Part shown: positions 1 through 9,143 of the stretch, piece after piece
Layout of the letters: every line of letters begins with the position of its first letter
Position numbering within the stretch: the stretch's first letter is position 1
DNA from: Thiohalophilus sp046483665
GTDB taxonomy: Bacteria; Pseudomonadota; Gammaproteobacteria; UBA6429; Thiohalophilaceae
Length of the DNA: 64,000 nucleotides
Direction of reading: 5' to 3'
Assembly: GCF_046483665.1 (NCBI RefSeq)
Contig: NZ_JAWOCR010000021.1
Coordinates: forward strand, 109,023-173,022
Program-made: the position numbers and the translations under genes
Notes under the pieces: model-generated
The model's input: the letters and a program-made list of their open reading frames with translations, nothing else
Databases searched by the model: none
Told to the model about the DNA's origin: nothing

Positions 1-2
1 CC

Positions 3-611
3 GGGCCGCACCCCTATCCGGCCATGGTGCGCGATTTTCAGGCGATCATCGGCCGAGAATCCCGCGAGCAGATCCTGACCCAGGAGGGACGCCTGCCCGA
101 TGCGCTGGTGGCCTGTGTGGGTGGCGGTTCCAACGCCATCGGTCTGTTTTATCCGTTTATTAATGACGAATCGGTCGAGATGTACGGTGTCGAGGCGGCC
201 GGCTTTGGCCTGGAGACGGGCCAGCACGCGGCACCGCTGAGTGCCGGGAAGGCGGGGGTCTTGCATGGCAATCGCACCTATCTGATGGAAGACGCCCACG
301 GCCAGATCGTCCATACCCATTCGGTCTCGGCCGGTCTGGATTATCCGGGCGTCGGTCCCGAGCATGCCTGGCTGAAAGATTCGGGACGGGCTCATTATGT
401 CGCGGTCAACGATGACGAAGCCCTGCAGGGCTTTCATGATCTGACGCGGATCGAGGGTATTCTGCCGGCCCTGGAATCCAGCCATGCGCTTGCCTATGTC
501 ACCAAACTGGCTCCAACGATGAGCAAGGACCAGATCATTGTATTGAATCTCTCCGGGCGGGGTGACAAGGATATTCAGACAGTCGCGAACCATCAGGGGA
601 TCGAATTATGA
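3..611 (+). CDS. trpB: Tryptophan synthase beta chain, 3' part
   Basis: This is the C-terminal half of the PLP enzyme that condenses indole with serine to give tryptophan. The 5' end lies outside the window and the frame is open from base 3. The glycine-rich phosphate-binding loop VGGGSNAIG is visible (about bases 118-144), followed by the conserved segment GVEAAG. The stop TGA overlaps the trpA ATG as ATGA, the usual translational coupling for subunits of one alpha2beta2 complex. About 200 residues are present, roughly half of the usual 400. Confidence 0.96.
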   Translation, partial: GPHPYPAMVRDFQAIIGRESREQILTQEGRLPDALVACVGGGSNAIGLFYPFINDESVEMYGVEAAGFGLETGQHAAPLSAGKAGVLHGNRTYLMEDAHGQIVHTHSVSAGLDYPGVGPEHAWLKDSGRAHYVAVNDDEALQGFHDLTRIEGILPALESSHALAYVTKLAPTMSKDQIIVLNLSGRGDKDIQTVANHQGIEL

Positions 612-1435
612 GTCGTATCGCCGGTTGTTTTGCGGCGGCCCGCGAAGCCGGGCGCAAGGTCTTGATTCCCTATGTGACGGCCGGCGACCCCGCCCCGGAT
701 CAGACTGTGACCCTGATGCACGCCATGGTGGCGGCCGGGGCTGATATCATCGAGCTGGGAGTGCCGTTTTCCGATCCCATGGCAGAGGGGCCGGTGATCC
801 AAAAAGCCATGGAACGCGCCCTGACCCATGACGTAACCCTGGACGATGTGTTGGGCATGGTGCGTACCTTCCGCCAGCAGGATGATGCCACACCGGTAGT
901 GCTGATGGGCTATCTCAACCCCATCGAGGTCAAAGGCTACGATCAGTTCGCGGACGAGGCAGCCGGGGCGGGCATTGATGGGGTTCTGACCGTCGATCTA
1001 CCCCCGGAAGAAGGCGCGGATTATATCCGCACCCTCCAGGCGCACGATATTGACCGGATCTTTTTGATCTCGCCGACGACTGATCCCGAACGGATGGCAG
1101 TGGTCAGCCGGGCCAGCAGCGGTTTCATCTATTATGTTTCGCTCAAGGGAGTCACCGGCGCGGCCAATATCGATACCAAAGCAGTCGGGGATCGTGTTTC
1201 GGCGATTCGCACGTTGACAGAACTGCCGGTAGGAGTAGGCTTCGGCATTAAGGATGCCGAATCCGCCGCTGCCGTGGCTGCCGAGGCCGATGGCGTTGTG
1301 GTAGGTAGTGCACTGGTGCGTAAAATAGAAGAAAATATCACGTCGGCGGACAAGATCGTGGCGGCTGTCACGAACTTGCTGGGCGAGATGCGTCGGGCAA
1401 TGGATGCCCGCCAGGACATTACCAACAAGACTTGA
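608..1435 (+). CDS. trpA: Tryptophan synthase alpha chain
   Basis: Cleaves indole-3-glycerol phosphate to indole and glyceraldehyde 3-phosphate, passing indole to TrpB. The protein is 275 aa, normal for the family, with a TIM-barrel sequence. Catalytic Glu49 is in IIELGVPFSD. The second classical acid, Asp60 in Salmonella numbering, is Glu here (DPMAEGP, E60), a conservative change. The phosphate-binding segments GVTGAA and GFGI are present. Its start overlaps the trpB stop by four bases. It is followed 12 bases later by accD, as in many gammaproteobacteria. Confidence 0.97.
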   Translation: MSRIAGCFAAAREAGRKVLIPYVTAGDPAPDQTVTLMHAMVAAGADIIELGVPFSDPMAEGPVIQKAMERALTHDVTLDDVLGMVRTFRQQDDATPVVLMGYLNPIEVKGYDQFADEAAGAGIDGVLTVDLPPEEGADYIRTLQAHDIDRIFLISPTTDPERMAVVSRASSGFIYYVSLKGVTGAANIDTKAVGDRVSAIRTLTELPVGVGFGIKDAESAAAVAAEADGVVVGSALVRKIEENITSADKIVAAVTNLLGEMRRAMDARQDITNKT

Positions 1436-1447
1436 GGTTGTTCATCG

Positions 1448-2308
<861 letters not shown>

Positions 2309-2309
2309 A

Positions 2310-2342
2310 AAGGGACGAGGTACGAGTGACGAGGGACGAGGT
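2310..2342. repeat. Dispersed GACGAGGGACGAG repeat, copy 1
   Basis: A purine-rich stretch built of degenerate RGGACGAG units lies right after the accD stop. Related copies lie at 10371-10400, in inverse orientation at 10498-10529, and at 40708-40738. All are at gene ends. Function unknown. Confidence 0.6.
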
Positions 2343-2430
2343 TATTTTGAGTTTGTAACCTCGATCCTTCCTGTTCATCCGCCTCGAATCCGTTCGCCGA
2401 TAAAATCGCCTCCCACACCAATTAATATCT

Positions 2431-3702
2431 ATGCGTTTTAAAACCCTTTCGGAATGGCTCCGTTGGCAGGAAAGTCTGCATCCCGAGGAGATTGAACTCG
2501 GGCTGGCGCGGGTCGGGGAGGTGTTCGCCCGGCTGTGTCCCGAGTCGTTGCCGTTTACCGTGGTGACGGTGGCCGGCACCAATGGCAAGGGGTCGAGTAT
2601 CGCGGCACTGGAGGCGATGCTGCTGGCAGGGGGTTACCGGGTCGGTGCGTATACGTCACCGCATTTACTGCGCTACAACGAGCGGATTCGTCTCGACGGC
2701 GCCCCCGTGAGTGATAGCGCGCTGGTCGAGGCTTTTGAGCGGGTGGATCAGGTCCGGGCTGACATCTCCCTGACCTATTTTGAATTCGGTACATTGGCGG
2801 CGCTATGCATATTTGCCGATGTGATGCCGGAAATCGTATTGCTCGAGGTAGGGCTTGGCGGGCGACTGGATGCGGTCAATATTGTTGATCCCGATGTGGC
2901 GCTGATTACCGCCATCGGCATCGATCATACCGCCTGGCTGGGGGAGGACCGCGAGACGATAGCTGGCGAAAAAGCCGGGATAATGCGTCCTGGCGGACCG
3001 GTTGTGTGCAGCGACCCGCTGCCGCCAGCGACCATCGTCGATCGGGCCGACAAGCTGGCTGCGCCCTTATACCGGTTGGGCAGGGAATTTGATTACCGGC
3101 TGCACGGTGACTCCTGGGACTGGCAGTGCACAGTTGCCCCCCAACAGACGCTGGTCGATCTGCCGCGTCCGGTGCCGGGGGGCGAACACCAGTACCGTAA
3201 TCTGGCCGGGGCGTTGATGGTGGTGTCGCTGCTGCGCGAACACTTTTCGCTCGATCAGGCCAAGATAGGCGCTGGCCTGGCCCGGATGGTTCTGCCTGGC
3301 CGTATGCAGAGTATCCCGGGGGATCCTCCTCTGCTGCTGGATGTTGCCCATAATCCCGACGGGGTCGAGCAACTGGCCCGGGCGCTTTGCACGGAGCCGG
3401 TGGCGGGTCGCAACTGGGCCGTTATCGGCATGATGGCGGATAAGGACCTGTACGGGACGCTGCAGCCGATTCTGGCGCAGATTGCCGGCTGGTTTCCCGT
3501 GGCCTTGCCGGAGATACCGCGGGCGGCCAGCGCGGCGTCGCTGGCGGCAGTTCTGGGGGAACTTGGCGCAACATCCGTGAGGCCCTGCAGCCATATGTCA
3601 CAGGCCCTGGAACAGGTTCGGGCCGTTGCTGACCCCGGCGATCGTATTGTGATCTTCGGGTCCTTTTATACGGTGGCGGAAGCCCTCTCCCAGACCCTAT
3701 AA
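2431..3702 (+). CDS. folC: Bifunctional dihydrofolate synthase/folylpolyglutamate synthase
   Basis: Mur-ligase-family enzyme that adds glutamate to dihydropteroate and to folates. The protein is 423 aa, a normal length. The P-loop GTNGKGS is at residues 49-55, and the metal- and folate-binding segments typical of FolC follow (YTSPHLLRYNERI, LEVGLGGRLDAVN, LLDVAHNPDG). It sits in the accD-folC-dedD-cvpA-purF order of Pseudomonas-type genomes. The 122-base gap after accD holds the dispersed repeat. Confidence 0.97.
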   Translation: MRFKTLSEWLRWQESLHPEEIELGLARVGEVFARLCPESLPFTVVTVAGTNGKGSSIAALEAMLLAGGYRVGAYTSPHLLRYNERIRLDGAPVSDSALVEAFERVDQVRADISLTYFEFGTLAALCIFADVMPEIVLLEVGLGGRLDAVNIVDPDVALITAIGIDHTAWLGEDRETIAGEKAGIMRPGGPVVCSDPLPPATIVDRADKLAAPLYRLGREFDYRLHGDSWDWQCTVAPQQTLVDLPRPVPGGEHQYRNLAGALMVVSLLREHFSLDQAKIGAGLARMVLPGRMQSIPGDPPLLLDVAHNPDGVEQLARALCTEPVAGRNWAVIGMMADKDLYGTLQPILAQIAGWFPVALPEIPRAASAASLAAVLGELGATSVRPCSHMSQALEQVRAVADPGDRIVIFGSFYTVAEALSQTL

Positions 3703-3739
3703 TACGCCTCTGTTTCCAGTGCCCAGAGTCGGGAGTATC

Positions 3740-4315
3740 GTGGACGAAAATCAGCTCAAGCAACGCATTGTGGGGGCCATTATACTGGTCGCCCTGGCTG
3801 TCATCTTCATCCCCATGTTGCTCAGCGGAGATCGGGACGGGAACCTATCCATTGTGGAATCCAATATACCGGCCAAACCCGAACATGTGGATCGGGTCAA
3901 AACCCTCGATATCGAACCGCCTGCGGCGCCCCCGCCCGCCGAACCGATTCGTCGCAGCCCGGTAGATGCGCATACCCCGCAGGCGCAAGAGGATGAGGCA
4001 TCTTCGAACGACCGCCGGGATGAGGCAGCGAAAACGCAGTCTCCTTCCGAAACTCAAGCCGACGCGCAGGCTGTCGACAACAAGGCATGGGCTGTGCAGG
4101 TAGGCAGTTTCAGTCAACAGAGTAATGCGCTGGGACTGCGCGACAAGCTGCGCGATCAGGGCTATAGCACCTTCGTAGAAGAAGTGTCCACGGACAATGG
4201 CCCGGTTTACCGGGTACGGGTCGGCCCGGAAGTGAAACGCAGCAAGGCTGAGAAGCTGCAACAGGAGTTGCAGGCCAAACTCAAGCTCGAAGGTCTGGTG
4301 GTTGCGCACCCATGA
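3740..4315 (+). CDS. dedD: SPOR domain protein, DedD-like
   Basis: Division-associated inner-membrane protein. It has one membrane span near the N-terminus (IVGAIILVALAVIFIPMLL), a long acidic and proline-rich periplasmic linker, and a C-terminal SPOR domain (WAVQVGSFSQQSNALGLRDK onward) that binds denuded septal peptidoglycan. I chose GTG 3740, preceded by GGGAG at 3731-3735, over GTG 3719, which has no ribosome site. It lies between folC and cvpA, as dedD does in E. coli. Confidence 0.88.
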   Translation: MDENQLKQRIVGAIILVALAVIFIPMLLSGDRDGNLSIVESNIPAKPEHVDRVKTLDIEPPAAPPPAEPIRRSPVDAHTPQAQEDEASSNDRRDEAAKTQSPSETQADAQAVDNKAWAVQVGSFSQQSNALGLRDKLRDQGYSTFVEEVSTDNGPVYRVRVGPEVKRSKAEKLQQELQAKLKLEGLVVAHP

Positions 4316-4346
4316 TGGTATCTGATGCGGGATACGCGGCGGACTG

Positions 4347-4838
4347 ATGCTGGGCGTTGATTACGCGATCCTGGGAATCCTGGTGATTTCCACGTTCATC
4401 AGTCTGTTACGGGGTTTTGTGCGCGAGGCATTGTCGCTGGCCGGCTGGATTCTGGCGTTCTGGGTCTCGCTGACCTTCGCAACAGGTCTGGCAAGGTTAC
4501 TGACCAACACCTTCGAGGATCCGACATTCAGATTAATTGTGGCCTTTGTCGGGTTGTTTGTCCTGTCCCTGATTGTCTCGGGCATGGTGAATTTTTTCGC
4601 GGTCAAACTGGTGTATCGTACCGGGCTGACCAAAATGGATCGGTTTCTGGGTCTCTTGTTCGGCTTCGGACGCGGCGTGGTGATTGTCTCGATACTGGTC
4701 CTGCTGGCAGGGCTGACAACCCTGCCCAGAGAGCCCTGGTGGGACGAGTCGTTTTTTCTGTTCCGGTTTCAGGCAATTGCCGAAGGAATTCAGAGCCTGT
4801 TACCGGACTCGATTGCCGACAATTTCCAGTTTGAATAA
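4347..4838 (+). CDS. cvpA: CvpA family membrane protein
   Basis: A 163-aa inner-membrane protein of the CvpA family, named for colicin V production in E. coli and later linked to envelope homeostasis. Four hydrophobic stretches are visible, starting with YAILGILVISTFISLL. The conserved features RGFVREALSL and the glycine-rich GLLFGFGRG segment are present. It lies directly upstream of purF, its usual partner. The exact molecular role is unsettled in the family. Confidence 0.93.
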   Translation: MLGVDYAILGILVISTFISLLRGFVREALSLAGWILAFWVSLTFATGLARLLTNTFEDPTFRLIVAFVGLFVLSLIVSGMVNFFAVKLVYRTGLTKMDRFLGLLFGFGRGVVIVSILVLLAGLTTLPREPWWDESFFLFRFQAIAEGIQSLLPDSIADNFQFE

Positions 4839-4904
4839 CCATTGATGGAACTATACTTTGACTGTGTAATCCGTTTGCACAAGTAACAGAAAGGGTAGCG
4901 TGGA

Positions 4905-6416
4905 ATGTGCGGAATTATTGGCATCGTGGCAAAACAGGCGGTTAACCAGTCGCTGTATGACGGCCTGACGGTATTGCAACACCGCGGTCAGGATGCGGCG
5001 GGTATTATGACCTGCGAAGACGATCGAATGTATATGCGCAAGGATAATGGCCTGGTGCGGGATGTTTTTCATACCCGGCATATGCTGCGCCTGCCGGGCA
5101 ATATGGGTATCGGCCATGTGCGTTATCCGACTGCCGGTTGTGCCAGTTCGGCCGAGGCGCAACCGTTTTATGTTAATTCACCCTTTGGTATTGCCCTGGC
5201 ACATAATGGAAATCTGACCAATGCTGCGGAACTGAAACGAGATCTGTTCCTGTCGGACAGACGGCATATTAATACCAACTCGGATTCGGAGATTCTGCTC
5301 AACGTATTTGCCCATGAGTTGCAGAACCAGGGCACACTCACTCTGAGTCCCGATGATATTTTTGCCGCAGTAAGTGCCGTCCATCGGCGTTGTCAGGGGG
5401 CCTATGCAGTGGTGGGAATGATCACCGGGCGGGGCATTTTTGCCTTTCGTGATCCCTATGGTATAAGGCCGGTAGCATTCGGTAAACGGCATACCGACAA
5501 AGGTACCGAATATATGATTGCCTCCGAGAGCGTGGCGATCGATGTGCTCGGTTTCGATCTGGTACGCGATCTGGAACCGGGTGAGGCGATTTACATCGAT
5601 TCCGACGGTAACCCACATACACGTCAGTGCGCCGACCAGAGCCAGTTATCACCTTGTATTTTCGAGCACGTCTATTTTGCCCGTCCCGATTCCATTATTG
5701 ACGGTGTGTCTGTTTACAAGGCGCGCCTGCGCATGGGGGATTATCTTGCCCGCAAGATAATGCGCAAATGGCCAAATCATGATATTGATGTGGTCTTGCC
5801 GATTCCCGATACCAGTCGCACCTCCGCGCTGCAGTTATCCTATACCCTGGGCGTTAAATACAGCGAAGGCTTTATCAAGAACCGCTATATCGGTCGAACT
5901 TTCATTATGCCCGGGCAGAAACAGCGCAAGAAATCGGTACGTCAGAAGCTCAATGCTATCGAGCTGGAATTTCGGGGCAAGAATGTACTGCTGGTTGATG
6001 ACTCCATCGTGCGGGGCACTACCTCACAACAGATTATCCAGATGGCGCGCGAAGCCGGCGCCAACAAGGTCTATTTTGCCTCGGCAGCGCCGCCGGTACG
6101 TTATCCCAATGTCTACGGGATCGATATGCCCGCCGCGGATGAACTGATCGGTCATGGTCGTGACGAGAAACAAATAGCCCGGGCAATTGGCGCTGATAAG
6201 CTGATCTATCAGGATCTGTCCGATTTAATCGAGGCGGTGAAGAAAAAAGTACCGAGGCTGAAACAATTTGATACCTCGGTCTTCGATGGTACCTATGTGA
6301 CCGGCGATGTCAGTGAATCTTATCTACAGCATATTGAATCACTGCGTAATGACAAGGCGCGCAGTCAGGATTCGAGCGCTGACGGTGAAGTAGTGGAAAT
6401 CCGCAACTCAATGTAA
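4905..6416 (+). CDS. purF: Amidophosphoribosyltransferase
   Basis: First committed enzyme of purine synthesis, converting PRPP and glutamine to phosphoribosylamine. The protein is 503 aa. Cys2 (MCGIIGIV) is the N-terminal nucleophile of the Ntn glutaminase domain. The C-terminal half is a type I phosphoribosyltransferase with the PRPP loop VLLVDDSIVRGTT near residues 361-373. It starts 66 bases after cvpA. The normal length and intact motifs indicate a functional gene. Confidence 0.98.
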   Translation: MCGIIGIVAKQAVNQSLYDGLTVLQHRGQDAAGIMTCEDDRMYMRKDNGLVRDVFHTRHMLRLPGNMGIGHVRYPTAGCASSAEAQPFYVNSPFGIALAHNGNLTNAAELKRDLFLSDRRHINTNSDSEILLNVFAHELQNQGTLTLSPDDIFAAVSAVHRRCQGAYAVVGMITGRGIFAFRDPYGIRPVAFGKRHTDKGTEYMIASESVAIDVLGFDLVRDLEPGEAIYIDSDGNPHTRQCADQSQLSPCIFEHVYFARPDSIIDGVSVYKARLRMGDYLARKIMRKWPNHDIDVVLPIPDTSRTSALQLSYTLGVKYSEGFIKNRYIGRTFIMPGQKQRKKSVRQKLNAIELEFRGKNVLLVDDSIVRGTTSQQIIQMAREAGANKVYFASAAPPVRYPNVYGIDMPAADELIGHGRDEKQIARAIGADKLIYQDLSDLIEAVKKKVPRLKQFDTSVFDGTYVTGDVSESYLQHIESLRNDKARSQDSSADGEVVEIRNSM

Positions 6417-6421
6417 GCGAC

Positions 6422-6450
6422 TTGACGCCGCATTGAGGCTGACCTATGAT
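6422..6450 (+). promoter_or_regulatory. Sigma-70 promoter of metZ
   Basis: A near-consensus promoter: -35 TTGACG at 6422-6427, a 17-base spacer, and -10 TATGAT at 6445-6450. Transcription would begin about 6456-6458, immediately before the first helix of the SAM-II aptamer at 6459. This spacing supports both elements. Confidence 0.8.
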
Positions 6451-6458
6451 AAATTACA

Positions 6459-6525
6459 TCGCGCCGATTTAACTCAACTTGCGGGCGCGTAATAAATTCA
6501 GCTAAAGCGAGCGCGGACCCGCTTT
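6459..6525 (+). ncRNA. SAM-II riboswitch aptamer upstream of metZ
   Basis: The segment matches the SAM-II (metA-type) pseudoknot closely, including the runs GATTTAA, AATAAAT and AGCTAAA, in order and spacing. P1 pairs CGCGCC (6460-6465) with GGCGCG (6484-6489). The pseudoknot stem pairs TTGC (6479-6482) with GCTAA (6501-6505) and CTC (6473-6475) with GAG (6509-6511). The gene downstream makes homocysteine, a known SAM-II target function. Identification is from recalled family sequence, not from a covariance search. Confidence 0.85.
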
Positions 6526-6552
6526 GGCTTGAACAGCTTGGCGGGTTTTTTA
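6517..6552 (+). terminator. Riboswitch-controlled intrinsic terminator before metZ
   Basis: ACCCGC (6517-6522) pairs with GCGGGT (6541-6546) and is followed by a run of T. The 5' arm can instead pair with the 3' strand of aptamer helix P1: GCGGGCGCG (6481-6489) against CGCG-GA-CCCGC (6512-6522). Ligand-stabilised P1 would therefore free the terminator, giving a transcriptional OFF switch. Confidence 0.75.
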
Positions 6553-6569
6553 TTATCTGCGGAGTGAAA

Positions 6570-6629
6570 ATGATCTCTCGTAGCGTCGTAAAGCCCGCAA
6601 AGGATAATAGTTGTTCTCTGCGCCTTTGA
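6570..6629 (+). CDS. Possible 19-aa leader peptide before metZ
   Basis: A short open frame (MISRSVVKPAK...) lies between the riboswitch terminator and metZ. Its ATG is preceded by GGAG (6561-6564) at a good distance, and it ends in TGA 45 bases before metZ. There is no obvious run of regulatory codons and only one Cys. It may be translated by chance. I list it because the ribosome site is better than that of metZ. Confidence 0.25.
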   Translation: MISRSVVKPAKDNSCSLRL

Positions 6630-6676
6630 GTCCTGGCGAGAGAAAGAGTTTTATCGAACAATGCTGAGGAACAATG

Positions 6677-7858
6677 ATGACGGACTTTGATAAGGAATGG
6701 GCAGTAGAGACGCTGGCGGTGCGCGCCGGGCAGGTACGCACCGCCGAAAACGAGCATTCTGAACCGATTTTTGCTACCTCCAGTTATGTGTTCGACACTG
6801 CTGCCGAGGCTGCGGCGCGATTCAAGGGAGAGTTGCCAGGTAATATCTATTCACGGTTTACCAATCCGACGGTTCGTACGTTTGAACAACGTCTGGCTGC
6901 GATGGAAGGAGGTGAGTCCTGTGTGGCGACCGCTTCGGGAATGTCGGCGATCCTCAGTACCTGTCTGGCGCTGTTGCAACAGGGGGATCATATCGTCTCT
7001 TCCCGTTCGATTTTCGGTACCTCGGTAGTCCTGTTCGACAAGTATCTGGGTAAAACAGGTATTGCAACCAGTTATGTCCCGTTAACGGATCTGTCGGCAT
7101 GGGAAAACGCGATTCGCCCGGAAACGAAAATGCTGTTTCTTGAGACTCCCTCCAACCCGTTGAGTGAAGTGGCAAACATTCAGGCGCTGGCGAGTCTGGC
7201 CAGGGCACATGATTGTCTGCTGGTGGTGGATAACTGTTTTTGTACACCGGTGCTGCAACAACCGCTGAAACTCGGTGCCAATATTGTGATTCATTCGGCG
7301 ACCAAATACATTGATGGACAGGGGCGTTGCATCGGCGGCGCGGTCGTCGGAGACAGCAAGCTGGTGGGTGAGGAGGTATATGGTTTTTTGCGCACTGCCG
7401 GCCCGACGCTCAGCCCGTTCAACGCCTGGGTTTTTCTCAAGGGACTGGAGACCCTCAACGTGCGCATGAAAGCGCACAGTGACAATGCCAGCCAGCTGGC
7501 CGAGTATTTGCAACAGCATCCCAACGTGAGCCAGGTGTTTTATGCCGGGTTATCGGAGCACCCGCAGCATGAACTGGCCGCTCGCCAGCAGAGCGGTTAT
7601 GGCGGTGTACTGGCCTTTGAAGTGAAAGGAGGGCAGAAAGCAGCCTGGAATCTAATCGACAATACCCGCCTGTTGTCGATTACCGCCAACCTGGGAGACG
7701 CCAAAACCACCATCACCCATCCGGCCAGCACCACGCACGGACGGCTCAGCGACGAACAACGCGCCGAGTCGGGTATTACACCCGGACTGGTGCGGGTTGC
7801 TGTCGGCCTGGAAAACGTCGGAGACATCATTACCGACCTTGAACGGGGTCTGAAGTAA
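6677..7858 (+). CDS. metZ: O-succinylhomoserine sulfhydrylase
   Basis: PLP enzyme of the Cys/Met metabolism family that makes homocysteine from O-succinylhomoserine and sulfide, the direct-sulfhydrylation route to methionine. The protein is about 393 aa. The PLP-binding lysine is in SATKYIDGQG, and the NIYSRFTNPTV and ETPSNP motifs are present. ATG 6677 has better spacing from GAGGA (6666-6670) than the adjacent ATG 6674. metZ after purF is common in Pseudomonas-like genomes. Here it has its own promoter and a SAM-II riboswitch, so it should be repressed when SAM is plentiful. Confidence 0.95.
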   Translation: MTDFDKEWAVETLAVRAGQVRTAENEHSEPIFATSSYVFDTAAEAAARFKGELPGNIYSRFTNPTVRTFEQRLAAMEGGESCVATASGMSAILSTCLALLQQGDHIVSSRSIFGTSVVLFDKYLGKTGIATSYVPLTDLSAWENAIRPETKMLFLETPSNPLSEVANIQALASLARAHDCLLVVDNCFCTPVLQQPLKLGANIVIHSATKYIDGQGRCIGGAVVGDSKLVGEEVYGFLRTAGPTLSPFNAWVFLKGLETLNVRMKAHSDNASQLAEYLQQHPNVSQVFYAGLSEHPQHELAARQQSGYGGVLAFEVKGGQKAAWNLIDNTRLLSITANLGDAKTTITHPASTTHGRLSDEQRAESGITPGLVRVAVGLENVGDIITDLERGLK

Positions 7859-7861
7859 TTT

Positions 7862-7932
7862 TGAATTTTAAATGTTGAATTCTGAATTCAATGTGGATTC
7901 CACAATTTAAAATTCAACATTAAAAATTATAT
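7862..7932. repeat. AT-rich imperfect inverted repeat
   Basis: Two arms rich in TTGAATTTTAAATG and AATTTAAAATTCAACATT face each other around a short GTGGATTCCAC core after metZ. A related TTGAATTTAAAT-rich stretch follows hypE (23795-23850). It can form a long hairpin but lacks a clean T run. The rest of 7933-8126 shows no gene. Confidence 0.5.
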
Positions 7933-8144
7933 CTTTTCGTCTTTGCGCCTCTACGTTAAAGATTACGTTTCACGATTCTGTAGGAATTGTCCTACATGAT
8001 TCTCAGAAAAGGCTGACAATCCTCGCTTTGTCTGTGCTGTTAGAGTTCAGGGTGGCCATTGGAATAATGCTGATGGCGGTAGAGCGTGAGAGGGATGCAG
8101 TATGAAACCTTATACTTTATATTTTAATGGGTTTTTGTTTTTTG

Positions 8145-8309
8145 ATGAACGATGAGGATCATTCCGGGGTTTCTCAACAGAGTGCTGATGCCGATCAGAA
8201 AGAGGATTTCGACGCCAATTATCCCCGCGATCCTAACAAGCGAGGCTTACTCGTCTCGCTGGGTATCTCGGTGGTGGTGATCGGTCTTTTGATTCTCGCT
8301 CTTGTGTGA
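8145..8309 (+). CDS. Small tail-anchored membrane protein, hypothetical
   Basis: About 54 aa: an acidic, polar N-terminal half (MNDEDHSGVSQQ) and one C-terminal hydrophobic span (LVSLGISVVVIGLLILALV) after a basic KR. This looks like a single-span protein with its bulk in the cytoplasm. No good ribosome site is seen before ATG 8145 or the in-frame ATG 8127. Its 3' end overlaps the convergent Nudix gene by 63 bases. Not recognised as a known family. Confidence 0.45.
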   Translation: MNDEDHSGVSQQSADADQKEDFDANYPRDPNKRGLLVSLGISVVVIGLLILALV

Positions 8310-8723
8310 AGCCCGCCCGGCTTCCAGCCGGGCCAGAAGTTGTCGGGTTATGGCGTTAACCTCGAGTCGGGCCAGGGTATCCGGTTCGATCCAGGCGGCG
8401 TCGAGTACGTCGTCGTCGGCCTGCGGCTCCCCGTCGAGATAGTCGGCCAGTAAATCCACGATGACATAGTGATAACGCAGTTCACCTTCGTTATCCCGTT
8501 CAATGACATCGAAGCTGAAAATCGGTTCACCGGCACGGATATGAATGCCGGTTTCCTCCCGGATTTCCCGCTCCGCCGCCTGTTGCAGGCTTTCACCGGC
8601 GCGGACTTTACCCCCCGGAATTGTCCACTGACCGGCATTGGGCTCGGTACCCCGTTGAATCAGTAATATAGCCTTGCCCCGGCGAACAACGGCGCCAACC
8701 GCCACCTGGGGAAAAGAAGGCAT
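8247..8723 (-). CDS. Nudix hydrolase, MutT-like
   Basis: A 158-aa Nudix protein that hydrolyses a nucleoside diphosphate linked to another group; the substrate cannot be told from sequence. The Nudix box is intact: GGKVRAGESLQQAAE then REIREETGI. ATG 8723 (MPSFPQV) has GGAGAG five bases upstream, so it is preferred to the upstream ATG 8741. The last 20 or so residues are basic and His-rich. They lie opposite the hydrophobic tail of the convergent small protein, so one of the two 3' ends may be longer than needed. Confidence 0.88.
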   Translation of the reverse strand: MPSFPQVAVGAVVRRGKAILLIQRGTEPNAGQWTIPGGKVRAGESLQQAAEREIREETGIHIRAGEPIFSFDVIERDNEGELRYHYVIVDLLADYLDGEPQADDDVLDAAWIEPDTLARLEVNAITRQLLARLEAGRASHKSENQKTDHHHRDTQRDE

Positions 8724-8787
8724 AAAAACTCTCCACAACATCTACTGAGAAATAGCTTATCAGATCAGGCTGACAGCCTGTGAGGGG

Positions 8788-8988
8788 TTATTCGGTCTGC
8801 CATTCCTGTTCCAGCAACAGCCTGGCAGGTCGGCGATGATTTCTTCGCAGCCACATTACCAGCACACCGGTAACACTCATCAGCAGACCGCAGACAAAGG
8901 ACATTAGGCTATCCAGCAGCAGCATTGCGGCAATACCGCAACACACATAAAAATAGGGCAATATTTCGTAAATCGGTTTGGGAAGCAT
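8788..8988 (-). CDS. Small membrane protein, hypothetical
   Basis: A 66-aa protein with two predicted spans (ILPYFYVCCGIAAMLLLDSL and FVCGLLMSVTGVLVMWL) followed by a basic tail RRNHRRPARLL. GAGGA lies about eight bases before the ATG, supporting the start. It is transcribed away from the glycerate kinase gene. Not recognised as a named family. Confidence 0.6.
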   Translation of the reverse strand: MLPKPIYEILPYFYVCCGIAAMLLLDSLMSFVCGLLMSVTGVLVMWLRRNHRRPARLLLEQEWQTE

Positions 8989-9143
8989 GGGAAAGTCCTC
9001 GCTGGTTTCGTTCCATGAAAAAAACGATGTCGCTTAACCGGCGACAAGGTGGGCAACAATTTCAGCCTAGCACCCTTTTGCCTTATTGCCAGGATTACCT
9101 TCATTTATTGACCCCCGCAATAAAACGGGTATGGTGTCAGCCC

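Noticed and set aside
8315..8333. GCCCGGCT/AGCCGGGC hairpin as a terminator for the small membrane gene
   Set aside because: It lies inside the Nudix coding region and is not followed by a T run on either strand.
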